From: Microbispora sp. H13382
GTDB taxonomy: Bacteria; Actinomycetota; Actinomycetes; Streptosporangiales; Streptosporangiaceae
Direction: 5' to 3'
NCBI RefSeq assembly: GCF_014161445.1
Contig: NZ_JABBXA010000005.1
Coordinates: 310,001-374,000 of the forward strand
DNA length: 64,000 bases
Under the pieces are notes generated by a model. It searched no databases. It was given only the letters and a program-made list of their open reading frames with translations, and was not told the DNA's origin. Both the position numbers and the translations under genes were made by a program. Shown one piece after another: positions 47,784 through 56,961 of the stretch. Positions within the stretch are counted from its first letter, which is position 1. Every line of letters starts with the position of its first letter.

Positions 47784-49136
47784 TCAGGCCGCGCCGTGCC
47801 AGCCGCCGTAGTCGGCGAGGAAGAGGGCCTCGGTCGTGACGACGCGGCGCAGCTCCTCCAGCACGACCCGCTCGTTCGGGGCGTGGATCGAGGCGCCGTC
47901 GTCCTCGGCGCCGTACAGCAGGATCTCGGCCTTGGGGAACTGCCGGGCGAGGGCCGCCACCAGCGGGATCGAGCCGCCCTGGCCGACCTGGCGCGGCGCC
48001 CGGCCGAAGGCGCGCTCCAGCGCCCGCTCCGCGGCGTTCATGGCCGGGCCGCCCGGCTCGATCTGGAAGCCGGAGCCGCTGACGAAGTCGCCGAAGGAGA
48101 CCTCGACCCCCCACGGCGCGACCTTCTCCAGGAAGGCCGTCACGTCGTTCAGCGCCTGCCTGGCGTTCCCGCTCGCGGGGATGCGGATCGTGACGCGGGC
48201 CCGGGCCACCGCCTGCACCGCGTTGATCGCGCCGGTCACGGTCGGCACGTCCAGCCCGGTCACCGTGATCGCGTACGACGCCCAGAGCCGGTCGGAGAGC
48301 GAGCCGTCCCCGACCAGCGAGACGCCGTCGAGCACCCCGGCGAGCGAGCGGAACTCCTCCTCGGACGGCGCCACGCCGGGGAAGGTCCCCGGTTCGAGGC
48401 CGGGCACCCGGACGTTCCCCTGGTCGTCGTGCAGGGCGGTCAGCATGCGCATGAGCGCGGCCAGCGCGTCGGGCGCGGCGCCGCCGAACGCGCCGCTGTG
48501 CACGGCCTCGGCGAGCGTGCGGACCTCCACGGTGAACGCGGCCATGCCGCGCAGCGACGTGGTGAGCGCGGGGTCGCCCACCTCGGGGTTGCCGACGTCG
48601 GCGATGACCATGGCGTCGGCGTGCAGCAGGTCGGGGTTGGCCTCGACGAACGCCTCCAGACGCTCGCCGGCGTACTCCTCCTGGCCCTCGATGATGACCT
48701 TCACGCCGACCGGGAACCGGCCGTTGAAGGCGCGCAGCGCGGCCACGTGGGTGATGACGCCGCTCTTGTCGTCGGCCGTGCCCCGGCCGTACATGATCCC
48801 GTCGACGATCGTGGGCTCGAACGGCGGGGTGCGCCACAGGGCGAGGTCGCCGGCGGGCTGGACGTCGTAGTGCGCGTAGAGCAGCACGGTCGGGGCCCCG
48901 TCCGGCGCGGGCGCCTCGGCGAACACGGCGGGGAAACTGCCCTCGATGGGAATCTGCCGGACGTGCGGGAGACCGGCGGCGCGCAGCAGTCGCTCGACGA
49001 GCGCGGCGGCCTCCAGGACCGGGGCCTCGGAGTGGCCGGGGAACGCGACGGACGGGATGGCGGCCAGGCGCTTGAGATCCTCGACCGTCTGCGGCATGCC
49101 CTCCTCGACGGCGCGCTCGATCTCCTCAGGTGTCAC
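47784..49136 (-). CDS. M20-family dipeptidase/carboxypeptidase
   Basis: This is a 450-residue zinc metallopeptidase. Metal-site motifs are VLLYAHYDVQPAG (His, Asp) followed by YGRGTADDKSGV (Asp), IIEGQEEYAGE (catalytic Glu pair) and a C-terminal HAPNERV segment. The insert domain between them is the dimerisation lid of M20. GTG 49136 is chosen because GGGGAGA lies 5 nt upstream, although the frame extends to 49220. It is cytoplasmic, without a signal peptide. It probably hydrolyses dipeptides or N-acyl amino acids. The neighbouring genes (aminotransferase and alanine dehydrogenase) also handle amino acids but lie divergently. Confidence 0.9.
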   Translation of the reverse strand: MTPEEIERAVEEGMPQTVEDLKRLAAIPSVAFPGHSEAPVLEAAALVERLLRAAGLPHVRQIPIEGSFPAVFAEAPAPDGAPTVLLYAHYDVQPAGDLALWRTPPFEPTIVDGIMYGRGTADDKSGVITHVAALRAFNGRFPVGVKVIIEGQEEYAGERLEAFVEANPDLLHADAMVIADVGNPEVGDPALTTSLRGMAAFTVEVRTLAEAVHSGAFGGAAPDALAALMRMLTALHDDQGNVRVPGLEPGTFPGVAPSEEEFRSLAGVLDGVSLVGDGSLSDRLWASYAITVTGLDVPTVTGAINAVQAVARARVTIRIPASGNARQALNDVTAFLEKVAPWGVEVSFGDFVSGSGFQIEPGGPAMNAAERALERAFGRAPRQVGQGGSIPLVAALARQFPKAEILLYGAEDDGASIHAPNERVVLEELRRVVTTEALFLADYGGWHGAA

Positions 49137-49262
49137 GGCGTTCTCCCCGGATGTGCGTGGATCTTCCCGGCGTTCGGTGGACCCCATTTGACCACACGGT
49201 CCGGCGGGCCCATCTTCCACGTCTGGTCGGCCTCAATCTACCTTGACGGATTTCGTTGCTGT

Positions 49263-49276
49263 TACATGTCGATGTA
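49263..49276. promoter_or_regulatory. TACAT-GTCG-ATGTA palindrome upstream of the aminotransferase gene
   Basis: Perfect 5-bp arms (49263-49267 and 49272-49276) around 4 bases lie about 107 bp before the aminotransferase ATG and 127 bp before the divergent peptidase start. Candidate operator for an amino-acid-responsive regulator; no regulator is encoded nearby. Confidence 0.3.
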
Positions 49277-49382
49277 GCGGAATCCGAACTTCTTCCACAG
49301 TGCAGCCACGTAATCACTTGGCAAAACGCCGAAGTGGCATGCAAACTGTCCCCAGCGACGGATCACCTGAGGGAAGGTTGCG

Positions 49383-50765
49383 ATGACGCGCCCCGACGTA
49401 CTCAAGGCCGCACAAGACAATCTCTGGATGCACTTCACGCGCCACTCCTCCTACGAGGGAGGGGAGGTGCCCATGATCGTGCGCGGCGAGGGCGCCTACA
49501 TCTACGACATCCACGGCAAGCGGTATCTCGACGGCCTCGCCGGACTGTTCGTGGTCCAGGTCGGCCACGGCCGCGCCGAGCTGGCCGAGGCCGCCGCCAA
49601 GCAGGCCCAGGAGCTCGCGTTCTTCCCGCTGTGGTCGTACGCGCACCCGAAGGCGGCCGAGCTGGCCGCGCGGCTCGCGGAGCTCACCCCCGGCGACCTC
49701 AACCGCGTCTTCTTCACCACCGGCGGCGGCGAGGCCGTCGAGTCGGCCTGGAAGCTGGCCAAGCAGTACTACAAGATCAAGGGCAAGCCGCTGAAGACCA
49801 AGGTCGTCAGCCGGTCCATCGCCTACCACGGCACCCCGCAGGGCGCACTGTCGATCACCGGCATCCCGGCGCTCAAGCAGGTCTTCGAGCCGCTGGTGCC
49901 CGGTGCGATCAAGGCCCCCAACACGAACCTCTACCGCGCCGACGAGATCTCCGGCTTCCCCGGCCTGGAGAAGGACCCCGAGGCGTTCGGCCGCTGGGCC
50001 GCCGACCAGGTCGGCAAGGCCATCGAGATGGAGGGCCCGGACACCGTGGCCGCCGTCTTCGTCGAGCCGGTGCAGAACGCCGGCGGCTGCTTCCCGCCGC
50101 CCCCCGGATACTTCCAGCGGCTGCGTGAGATCTGCGACGCCCACGACGTGCTGCTCGTGTCGGACGAGGTCATCTGCGCCTTCGGCCGCCTGGGCACGAT
50201 GTTCGGCGGCCAGAAGTTCGACTACCTGCCGGACATCATCACCTGCGCCAAGGGTCTGACCAGCGGTTACTCGCCCATCGGTGCGATGATCGCCTCGGAG
50301 CGGCTGTTCGAGCCGTTCAAGAACGGCACCGAGACCTTCGCGCACGGCTACACCTTCGGCGGCCACCCGGTGTCGGCCGCCGTCGCCCTGGCCAACCTCG
50401 ACATCTTCGAGAGGGAGGGCCTGATCGAGCACGTCACGGCCAACGAGCCGGTGTTCAAGGCCACTCTCGACCGGCTGCTGGACCTGCCGATCGTCGGCGA
50501 CGTCCGCGGCTCGGGCTACTTCTACGGAATCGAGCTGGTCAAGGACAAGTCCACCAAGCAGACCTTCAACGAGGAGGAGTCGGAGCGCCTGCTGCGCGGC
50601 TTCCTCTCGAAGGCGCTGTACGACGCCGGCCTGTACTGCCGGGCGGACGACCGTGGGGACCCGGTCGTGCAGCTCGCCCCGCCGCTGATCTGCGGCCCCA
50701 AGGAGTTCGACGAGATCGAGTCGATTCTCCGTTCGGTGCTCACCGAGGCGTGGGCCCGCCTGTAG
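49383..50765 (+). CDS. class III PLP aminotransferase (omega-amino acid:pyruvate type)
   Basis: This is a 460-residue fold-type I aminotransferase. ATG 49383 follows GAGGGAAGG. The PLP lysine is Lys290 in ITCAKGLTSGYSP. The Asp contacting the pyridine nitrogen is in LLVSDEVICAFGR, and phosphate contacts lie in TTGGGEAVESAWKLA. The N-terminal LWMHFTRHSSYEGGEVPMIV is characteristic of omega-amino acid:pyruvate and beta-alanine/taurine-type transaminases. Alanine dehydrogenase follows 67 bp downstream and could recycle the alanine formed to pyruvate and ammonium. The amino donor (beta-alanine, taurine, GABA or a polyamine) cannot be fixed by eye. Confidence 0.88.
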   Translation: MTRPDVLKAAQDNLWMHFTRHSSYEGGEVPMIVRGEGAYIYDIHGKRYLDGLAGLFVVQVGHGRAELAEAAAKQAQELAFFPLWSYAHPKAAELAARLAELTPGDLNRVFFTTGGGEAVESAWKLAKQYYKIKGKPLKTKVVSRSIAYHGTPQGALSITGIPALKQVFEPLVPGAIKAPNTNLYRADEISGFPGLEKDPEAFGRWAADQVGKAIEMEGPDTVAAVFVEPVQNAGGCFPPPPGYFQRLREICDAHDVLLVSDEVICAFGRLGTMFGGQKFDYLPDIITCAKGLTSGYSPIGAMIASERLFEPFKNGTETFAHGYTFGGHPVSAAVALANLDIFEREGLIEHVTANEPVFKATLDRLLDLPIVGDVRGSGYFYGIELVKDKSTKQTFNEEESERLLRGFLSKALYDAGLYCRADDRGDPVVQLAPPLICGPKEFDEIESILRSVLTEAWARL

Positions 50766-50832
50766 ACCGTGGAGCTCGTTCGGCCGGGTAGGGGGCGACC
50801 GTGACGAGTGACCGCCTGAAAGGACACAACTC

Positions 50833-51948
50833 ATGAAGATCGGCGTGCCCGCCGAGGTCAAGAATCACGAGTACCGCGTCGCCGCCACACCGGCCGGCGT
50901 CCACGAGCTCGTCCGTCACGGTCACGAGGTCGGCGTCCAGCGCGGCGCCGGCCTCGGCTCCTCCATCACCGACGAGGAGTACCTCGCGGCCGGTGCCAAG
51001 GTCGTCGAGGGCGCCGACGAGGTGTGGGCCGAGTCCGAGATGATCCTCAAGGTCAAGGAGCCGGTCGCGGAGGAGTACCACCGTCTCCGCGCGGACCAGA
51101 TCCTGTTCACCTACCTCCACCTGGCCGCCTCCCGGCCCTGCACCGACGCGCTGCTCGCCGCCGGCACCACCGCCATCGCGTACGAGACCGTCCAGGTCGG
51201 CAACGGGCTGCCGCTGCTGGCCCCGATGTCGGAGGTCGCGGGCCGGCTCGCGCCCCAGGTCGGCGCGTACAACCTGATGCGGTTCAACGGCGGCCGCGGC
51301 GTGCTCCCCGGCGGCGTGCCCGGCGTCGCCCCCGCCAAGGTCGTCGTGATCGGCGGCGGCGTCTCCGGCCTCAACGCGGCGCAGGTCGCCGTCGGCATGG
51401 GCGCGGACGTGACGATCCTCGACGTCAACATCGACCGGCTGCGCTTCATCGACGCCATCTACCAGGGCCGGCTGAAGACGCTGGTCTCCACGTCGTACGC
51501 GATCGAGCGGGCCGTGCTGGAGGCCGACCTGGTCGTCGGCGCCGTGCTCATCCCGGGCGCCAAGGCCCCGACGCTGGTCTCCAACGACCTGGTCTCCCGC
51601 ATGAAGCCGGGCTCGGTGCTCGTCGACATCGCCATCGACCAGGGCGGCTGCTTCGAGGACTCCCGCCCGACCACGCACGACGACCCGACGTTCCCGGTGC
51701 ACGAGTCGGTGTTCTACTGCGTGGCCAACATGCCGGGCTCGGTGGCCAACACCTCCACCTTCGCGTTGACGAACGCCACCCTGCCCTACGCCGTCAAGAT
51801 CGCCGACAGTGGCTGGAAGGACGCGCTGCGCGGCGACGAGGCGCTCGGCCTCGGCCTCAACACCCACGCCGGCGTGCTCACCAACGAGCCGGTCGCGGCG
51901 GCGCACGACCTGTCGTACACGCCGGTCGCGGAGATCCTCGCCGCCTGA
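50833..51948 (+). CDS. ald: alanine dehydrogenase
   Basis: This is a 371-residue NAD-dependent alanine dehydrogenase that interconverts alanine with pyruvate and ammonium. The N-terminus [20 protein letters not shown] is diagnostic. Catalytic Lys75 (LKVKEP) and His96 (TYLHLA) are present. The NAD-binding loop [15 protein letters not shown] and the C-terminal hallmark [14 protein letters not shown] complete the family. Length matches typical Ald (about 370). ATG 50833 follows GAAAGGA. Its place after an omega-aminotransferase suggests a pyruvate-regenerating couple. Confidence 0.96.
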   Translation: MKIGVPAEVKNHEYRVAATPAGVHELVRHGHEVGVQRGAGLGSSITDEEYLAAGAKVVEGADEVWAESEMILKVKEPVAEEYHRLRADQILFTYLHLAASRPCTDALLAAGTTAIAYETVQVGNGLPLLAPMSEVAGRLAPQVGAYNLMRFNGGRGVLPGGVPGVAPAKVVVIGGGVSGLNAAQVAVGMGADVTILDVNIDRLRFIDAIYQGRLKTLVSTSYAIERAVLEADLVVGAVLIPGAKAPTLVSNDLVSRMKPGSVLVDIAIDQGGCFEDSRPTTHDDPTFPVHESVFYCVANMPGSVANTSTFALTNATLPYAVKIADSGWKDALRGDEALGLGLNTHAGVLTNEPVAAAHDLSYTPVAEILAA

Positions 51949-52015
51949 CCGACACGTGGGGGATCAGCGCGGGAGTGCTGGCAAGCGCTGCCCGTCGCGA
52001 ACGTGGAGTGATTTG

Positions 52016-53488
52016 TCAGGTACGACCGAGATCGAGGCGTCTGCGCAGGTCCCTCGCGGTGCCGAGCACATGCTCGACCTCGGCCGGAGTGGGCCAGGGG
52101 GCCGTGCCCGGCCGCAGCAGCGTGGCGCGCACCAGGCCGAGATGCTCGATGGCGGCCCGGTGCAGTCCGCTCGCCCGGGCGAGCCGCCCAACGGTGTCCG
52201 CCGGACCGGTCTCGTCCGCGTCCGGCAGGCCGCCGGCGGCCGGATCGCCCATGAGCGGGTTCCCAGTGACCAGGTCTCCGGTGACCAGATCCCACGTGCC
52301 GAGGATCTCGACCAGGTCCGCGGGCTCCGCCGCCGAATCGCCGCGCCTGCGCGCCGCCGCCACGGCGAGTTCGGCGCGCGCGGCCTGCCCGGGCTCCGCG
52401 GGCCGGCTCCAGTGGGGCGGGGGCGGGTCGAGCAGGCAGTCCTCGGCGTCCGGGGACGCGCCGAGCAGGGGCAGCAGCGTCCGCAGTTCGACCATCGCGC
52501 CGTGGTGCCCGAATTCGGCCGCCCGCCTGAACCAGTGGCGCCCGCCCTTCAGGTCGTTGTGCTCCGCGACGAGCAGCAGCCCGAGGCGGAAGGCGGCCTC
52601 GGGGTCGTCGGCCGCGGCCCGCTCGTACCAGTGGGCGGCCGCCTGCCTGTCGTCCATCCGGGCGCAGACGAGGCCGGCCATCCGCCGCGCGTCGGGCCGC
52701 CCGGTCCGCGCCGCCCGCTCGAAGCAGGCACGCGCGGTGGATAAGTCACCCCGGCCCAGCGCCAGGTCGCCGAGGCGGAAGGCGGCCCCGGGGTGGTCGG
52801 CGCGGGCGGCCAGCCGGTAGAACGCCTCGGCGCCCTTCTCGTCGCGGGCCGTGTGGAGGAGCAGAGCCATGTGATAGGCGGCCTCCGCGTGGCCGCCGCG
52901 TGCCGCGTACTCCCACCAGTGCAGCGCCTCGGCCTCGTCGCCCGCGGCGTAGCCCAGGAAGCCCAGGTCGTGGGCCGAGCGCAGGTCGCCGTCCACGGCC
53001 GCCCTGAAGTGCCAGCGCCGGGCGCCCATGCCGTCGCCCTGGTCCTCGCACAGCAGGGCCAGTCGCCGGGCCGCGTGGCGGGAGCCGTCCTCGGCCGCCC
53101 GCTCGAACCACGTGCGCGCCGCGTCGGTGTCGCCGCGCCGCTCCAGCAGCAGCGAGGCCAGGTTCGTCGCCGCGTCCGCGTCGCCGGTGGCCGCGGCCAG
53201 CTCGAACCAGCCGATGGCCTCCTCGGTCGTCCCGTGCGTGCGGTGCCACAGCCCCAGGTTGTAGGCGCTGTCGACGTTGCCCGCCCGCGCCGCCCGTTCC
53301 CACCAGTGCCGGGCGCCCAGTCGGTCGTCGCGCTCCGCGCACAGCCGGCCCAGCCGGTGCGCCGCGTCACGGTCGCCGTCGCGGGCCCTGTCGAGCAGGT
53401 TCGCCTCGGCCGGGTCCAGGGGTTCAGGGGTACGCGGGACCGGTATCCCGGGCCACGCGGTCGCCTCCGTCGCTCCCACTAGTGTCAT
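52016..53488 (-). CDS. Sel1/TPR-like helical repeat protein
   Basis: This is a protein of about 490 residues, mostly 36-residue helix-turn-helix repeats of the Sel1 type. Examples are GARHWWERAARAGNVDSAYN, AIGWFELAAATGDADAATNL and ARTWFERAAEDGSRHAARRL. At least nine repeats lie between residues 40 and 370. The C-terminal 120 residues are low-complexity, with a DLVTGDLVTGN repeat, and end in a helical segment. There is no signal peptide or membrane helix. ATG 53488 and GTG 53521 are both possible starts; neither has a Shine-Dalgarno. Such repeats are protein scaffolds, and the partner is unknown. Confidence 0.82.
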   Translation of the reverse strand: MTLVGATEATAWPGIPVPRTPEPLDPAEANLLDRARDGDRDAAHRLGRLCAERDDRLGARHWWERAARAGNVDSAYNLGLWHRTHGTTEEAIGWFELAAATGDADAATNLASLLLERRGDTDAARTWFERAAEDGSRHAARRLALLCEDQGDGMGARRWHFRAAVDGDLRSAHDLGFLGYAAGDEAEALHWWEYAARGGHAEAAYHMALLLHTARDEKGAEAFYRLAARADHPGAAFRLGDLALGRGDLSTARACFERAARTGRPDARRMAGLVCARMDDRQAAAHWYERAAADDPEAAFRLGLLLVAEHNDLKGGRHWFRRAAEFGHHGAMVELRTLLPLLGASPDAEDCLLDPPPPHWSRPAEPGQAARAELAVAAARRRGDSAAEPADLVEILGTWDLVTGDLVTGNPLMGDPAAGGLPDADETGPADTVGRLARASGLHRAAIEHLGLVRATLLRPGTAPWPTPAEVEHVLGTARDLRRRLDLGRT

Positions 53489-53547
53489 GGGAGACAGGGT
53501 GACACGTAACCGAGTCGTCACGGAGGGTTATTGGTAAGACGTTGGTG

Positions 53548-54684
53548 TCATGGGACGCGCTCGAACCTGACGAAGCCCACGTACATTCCCATCCCGCAGG
53601 CGTAGCGCAGCCGCCCCTCCGGACGGGCCGCGAGCCGCACCACGCGCTCGCCGGTCACGGGGAGCACGACGTCGCGGTCGTCGATCGCGAGCGTGCGCGT
53701 GCAGCCCCGGTTGTCCCTCGTCCTGAAGGCGATCTCGACGGGCCGCCCGGCGGCGGCGACGGCGATGCCGGGCCGGAAACCCTCGGCGGTCGCCCAGACC
53801 GTGAGCCGCTGGACGCCGTCGGTCCCGGTGAGGGCGCGTCCCGCGGCGGCGGCGGGGGAGCCGAACTGCGCCTGGGAGAAGTCCGGCAGCCAGCCGCCGA
53901 GCCGCAAGCCGGAGCCGACGGTGAAGAGCCCGGCGGCCAGGGCCGCGATCCCCGCCAGGGCGGCCAGCCGGGTCGAGGCAAGCGTGCGCACCAGCAGCCC
54001 GAGGGCGGCGAAGGCGGGAGCGGTGCCGAGGGCGAGCCCCGCGAGCACGGCCGCGCCCCCGGACGCGGAACCCGTGGAGACGGCCACGACCTCCATGCCG
54101 ACCGTGACGCCGCAGGGAACGAAGATCGTGGCCGCGCCCAGCCCGGCCGCCCGCACGAGAGTGGGGGAGCGTGTGCCGCCTCGCGTGCTCTTCAGCGGGG
54201 CGGCCGTGCCGGGAGATGCGGTCCCGCACGCGGCGGAGGCCGTGCGGCCGGGTGCGGTGCGCGGCGCGCAGTCGTGCCCGATGCCGACGGACGCGTGGTC
54301 CGGCGGGGGCCGCCCGCCCGGGGCGCGTGCGGGCACTTCCCCGGGCGGTGCGCAGCCCGCCTCGTGACGCCGGCGGAGCATCCGTACGGCGAGGACGACC
54401 ACCACGGTTCCGGCGGCGACGAGCAGCGCCGCCCGGGTGCCCGGGCCGACCTGGACCGCCGCGCCAGCCAGCCCGAGCAACGCTCCGAGGGCGGTGTGGG
54501 CGGCGAGTCTGCCGGTCAGGAACGCGGCCACCGGAGGGAGGGCACGGGACGGGCCGGCCGCGTTCCCGGAGGCGTTCCCGGAGACGAGGCCGATGAGAAG
54601 GCCGCCCTGGACGGCGGCGCACGACGCCGTGCCCGCGGCGAGGCCGGCGGCGAGGCCCCCGGCGAACAGGGCGGCCGGGTTCAC
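53548..54684 (-). CDS. TauE/SafE-like membrane transporter fused to a cupredoxin-like domain
   Basis: This is a protein of about 378 residues with GTG 54684, located 2 bp after the stop of a small Cys-rich gene, so translation is coupled. Six or more helices include ALFAGGLAAGLAAGTASCAA, GLLIGLVSG and a later ATIFVPCGVTVGMEVVAVST. The last carries the PCG motif of DsbD/TauE-like urease-accessory transporters. The C-terminal 90 residues form a cupredoxin-like beta sandwich (GFRPGIAVAAAGRPVEIAFR) with Cys in RGCTRTL and a final YACGMGMY ligand loop. This suggests copper or redox handling at the membrane face. The metal is inferred from the Cys/Met ligands. Confidence 0.75.
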   Translation of the reverse strand: MNPAALFAGGLAAGLAAGTASCAAVQGGLLIGLVSGNASGNAAGPSRALPPVAAFLTGRLAAHTALGALLGLAGAAVQVGPGTRAALLVAAGTVVVVLAVRMLRRRHEAGCAPPGEVPARAPGGRPPPDHASVGIGHDCAPRTAPGRTASAACGTASPGTAAPLKSTRGGTRSPTLVRAAGLGAATIFVPCGVTVGMEVVAVSTGSASGGAAVLAGLALGTAPAFAALGLLVRTLASTRLAALAGIAALAAGLFTVGSGLRLGGWLPDFSQAQFGSPAAAAGRALTGTDGVQRLTVWATAEGFRPGIAVAAAGRPVEIAFRTRDNRGCTRTLAIDDRDVVLPVTGERVVRLAARPEGRLRYACGMGMYVGFVRFERVP

Positions 54685-54686
54685 GG

Positions 54687-54887
54687 TCAGCCGGTGAGCG
54701 CGAGGTCGTCCAGCGCGCCGGTCTTCGCCGCCTCCACGAGCGAGCCGAGCTGGTCGAGGCTCATCTCCACCTTCTGGCCGAAGTCGTCGGTGATGACGAC
54801 CTGACGCTCGGCCGGGGCGGAGGCGTCCACGAACAGCTCGGGGCAGCCGCAGCTGCAGTTGCCACAAAATCGGGCGATGGACTTCAC
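54687..54887 (-). CDS. small Cys-rich probable metal-binding protein
   Basis: This is a 66-residue protein with GTG 54887 and GAGGAGGA about 5-8 nt upstream. The N-terminal motif CGNCSCGCPELFVD holds four cysteines in nine residues, followed by an acidic, helical C-terminus (SLDQLGSLVEAAKTGALDD). No signal peptide is present. It is coupled to the TauE/cupredoxin gene, so a role as a cytoplasmic metal chaperone or sensor for that transporter is likely. No standard domain name was recognised. Confidence 0.75.
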   Translation of the reverse strand: MKSIARFCGNCSCGCPELFVDASAPAERQVVITDDFGQKVEMSLDQLGSLVEAAKTGALDDLALTG

Positions 54888-55032
54888 GCCAGTCCTCCTC
54901 GTACGGCGGGGCCTTTCCTCGCAACGTAATGTGATCGCATGGAGGCGACCAGTAACAGTTCGCTGACCGGCCGGAGAGAAGTCCGCCACTCCCGGCGGCC
55001 GGTCGCGGTGCTCGGTTTCGCCGTGACCCGAA

Positions 55033-55102
55033 TGAAGGAAAGTTGCAGAACCCTCACGAGTTTTGCAGATTATTGACCCGCCTGTGGGTCCGTGCTTAAG
55101 GT
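55033..55102 (+). promoter_or_regulatory. promoter and possible RpiR operator of the importer-murQ operon
   Basis: TTGACC (55073-55078) and TAAGGT (55097-55102), 18 bp apart, make a good sigma-70-type promoter about 40 bp before the ATG. Upstream, TGAAGGAAAGTTGCA (55033-55047) matches a site near the GHL10 gene (63285-63299) at 11 of 15 bases, suggesting one shared regulator, probably the RpiR protein at 62201. Confidence 0.5.
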
Positions 55103-55143
55103 CCGGACAAGATCCGCATCAGAACAACCCCCCGGAGCGGTCA

Positions 55144-56958
55144 ATGAAACGTCTGACAGCGGTCGCGGCGTTGCTCAGCCTCGCGGCCGTCGCGGCATGC
55201 AGCGGCGGCGGCACGAACGGGAACTCCACAGGCGGCGGTGGCGGCGTCTACACCACGGTGGATATCAACAAGCCGTCGCTCGACGTCAACGCGCCGATCA
55301 ACCCGTGGAACCCCAAGGGCAACGCGTTCTGGGGCTACAACGCGATGAGGATCGCCTGGGCGAAGAACACCCTCACCGACCCGAACCAGTTCTATCCGGG
55401 CATCGCGGCGAGCTGGGACATCGCGCCGGACAACTCCTCCATCACCCTGCACCTGCAGCCGGGCAACAAGTGGTCCGACGGGCAGCCCGTCACCGCCGAT
55501 GACGTGAAGTTCTCCATCGCGCTGGCCTACACCCAGGGCAGCACCGCCTTCGCGGTCGATCCCGGCGCGGCCGGCGCCGCCTCGGACGTCGAAGTCGTCG
55601 ACGACACGACCATCAAGATCACCCAGGACATGAAGAACCCCAGCGTCACGTTCGTGCGCGGGGTCATGGACGCCTTCGTGGTGCCCCAGCACGTGTGGCA
55701 GAGCGTCGTCCCCGCCGACTTCTGGGACATGCTCAAGGCCGCCCGCGGCGACGGCCCGGAGGCGGAGGCGGCGCGCGGGCAGATCAAGGCGCTGTCGGAG
55801 AAGGTGCTCGCGTTCGCTCCGCCCCAGGACGTGTCGGCCGGGCCGTTCGTCCTCAAGCGGATGAACCCCGGCGAGGCGCTGCTGGTGAAGAACACGAACT
55901 TCTACAACGCCGCCAACGTCGCACCCGACCAGCTCAAGCTGCTCAACACCACCGGGAACGAGCAGATCTGGAACTACCTGACCTCCGGCACGCTCGACAA
56001 CGCCCCGTTCACCGCGGTGCCCGCCGACGTGATGACGCGCATCAAGGCGACGCCCGGCAACCAGGTCGTCAAGGGCTACTCCCCGGTGGCCGTCTCGCTC
56101 GCGTTCAACCAGGCGAAGAAGCCGTACGACAACGTGCACGTGCGGCGCGGGCTGGCCTCCCTGGTCAACCGTGAGGAGGTCACGCGGATCGCCTCGCCGG
56201 AGGGCGGCACGGCGGCCGTGATCACCTCGGGCATCCACCAGAAGGCCGCCAGGGAGTGGCTCGGCGCCGGACTCGACGCGCTGGACCCGTACGAACTGGA
56301 CCCGGCCAAGGCCGACAAGGAGTTCACGGAGGCCGGCCTGCAGAAGAAGGACGGCAAGTGGGCGCTGCCCGACGGCAAGCCCTGGAAGGTGACGATCCAC
56401 ATCCCGGCGCCGTTCTCCGACTGGGTCTCCGCGGCCAAGGCCATCACCAGCCAGCTCACCGCGGCCGGCGTCGACGCCGAGGTGGTGACCACCGCCGACT
56501 ATCCGCTCTACCTGTCCGAGCTCTCCGAGGGCAAGTACGACCTCGGCTTCTGGCTCATCGCGCTCGGCCCCGCGCCGTACAACATCTTCCAGCGCCTGTA
56601 CGGCACCTCCAACGGCTGGAACATCCTCGGCGGCAAGGTCAAGCACTCGGCGCCCGGCAAGGACGGCAACTGGATGGGCGGCCCGGAGACGATCGACGTC
56701 GACGGCGTCGGCACGGTCAACCCCGGCGAGCTGACCGCCCAGCTCAACAGCGTCAGCGGCGACGAGCAGAAGGCGGTCATCGCCAAGCTCGCCAAGGCGG
56801 CCAACCAGGACCTCCCGGTCATCCAGCTGTGGGACTACGTGAACACCCAGTTCGTCAACACCAACCGCTTCACCGGCTTCCCCGAGGACGAGAGCGACCT
56901 GCTGCGCCAGCCCTCCGGCGTCTGGATCCAGCTCGGCCTGATCAAGAAGAAGCAGTAG
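55144..56958 (+). CDS. peptide/opine-type ABC transporter substrate-binding lipoprotein
   Basis: This is a family 5 extracellular solute-binding lipoprotein of about 604 residues. The signal peptide ends in the lipobox LAAVAAC-S, so Cys19 is lipid-anchored. The mature domain shows YPGIAASWDIAPDNSSITLH, LQPGNKWSDGQPVTADDVKF, and SGPFVLKR-like AGPFVLKRMNPGEALLVKN. ATG 55144 is preceded by CGGAGCG and a clear promoter. Genes for two permeases, two ATPases and MurQ follow with overlaps. This suggests that the ligand is a cell-wall fragment (MurNAc-containing muropeptide or sugar). The ligand assignment is inferred. Confidence 0.9.
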   Translation: MKRLTAVAALLSLAAVAACSGGGTNGNSTGGGGGVYTTVDINKPSLDVNAPINPWNPKGNAFWGYNAMRIAWAKNTLTDPNQFYPGIAASWDIAPDNSSITLHLQPGNKWSDGQPVTADDVKFSIALAYTQGSTAFAVDPGAAGAASDVEVVDDTTIKITQDMKNPSVTFVRGVMDAFVVPQHVWQSVVPADFWDMLKAARGDGPEAEAARGQIKALSEKVLAFAPPQDVSAGPFVLKRMNPGEALLVKNTNFYNAANVAPDQLKLLNTTGNEQIWNYLTSGTLDNAPFTAVPADVMTRIKATPGNQVVKGYSPVAVSLAFNQAKKPYDNVHVRRGLASLVNREEVTRIASPEGGTAAVITSGIHQKAAREWLGAGLDALDPYELDPAKADKEFTEAGLQKKDGKWALPDGKPWKVTIHIPAPFSDWVSAAKAITSQLTAAGVDAEVVTTADYPLYLSELSEGKYDLGFWLIALGPAPYNIFQRLYGTSNGWNILGGKVKHSAPGKDGNWMGGPETIDVDGVGTVNPGELTAQLNSVSGDEQKAVIAKLAKAANQDLPVIQLWDYVNTQFVNTNRFTGFPEDESDLLRQPSGVWIQLGLIKKKQ

Positions 56959-56961
56959 TCC

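Noticed and set aside
51975-52000. CIRCE-like inverted repeat AGTGCT..AGCGCT downstream of ald
   Set aside because: It lies between two convergent gene ends, the arms are imperfect, the spacer is too short for the HrcA site, and no heat-shock gene is near.
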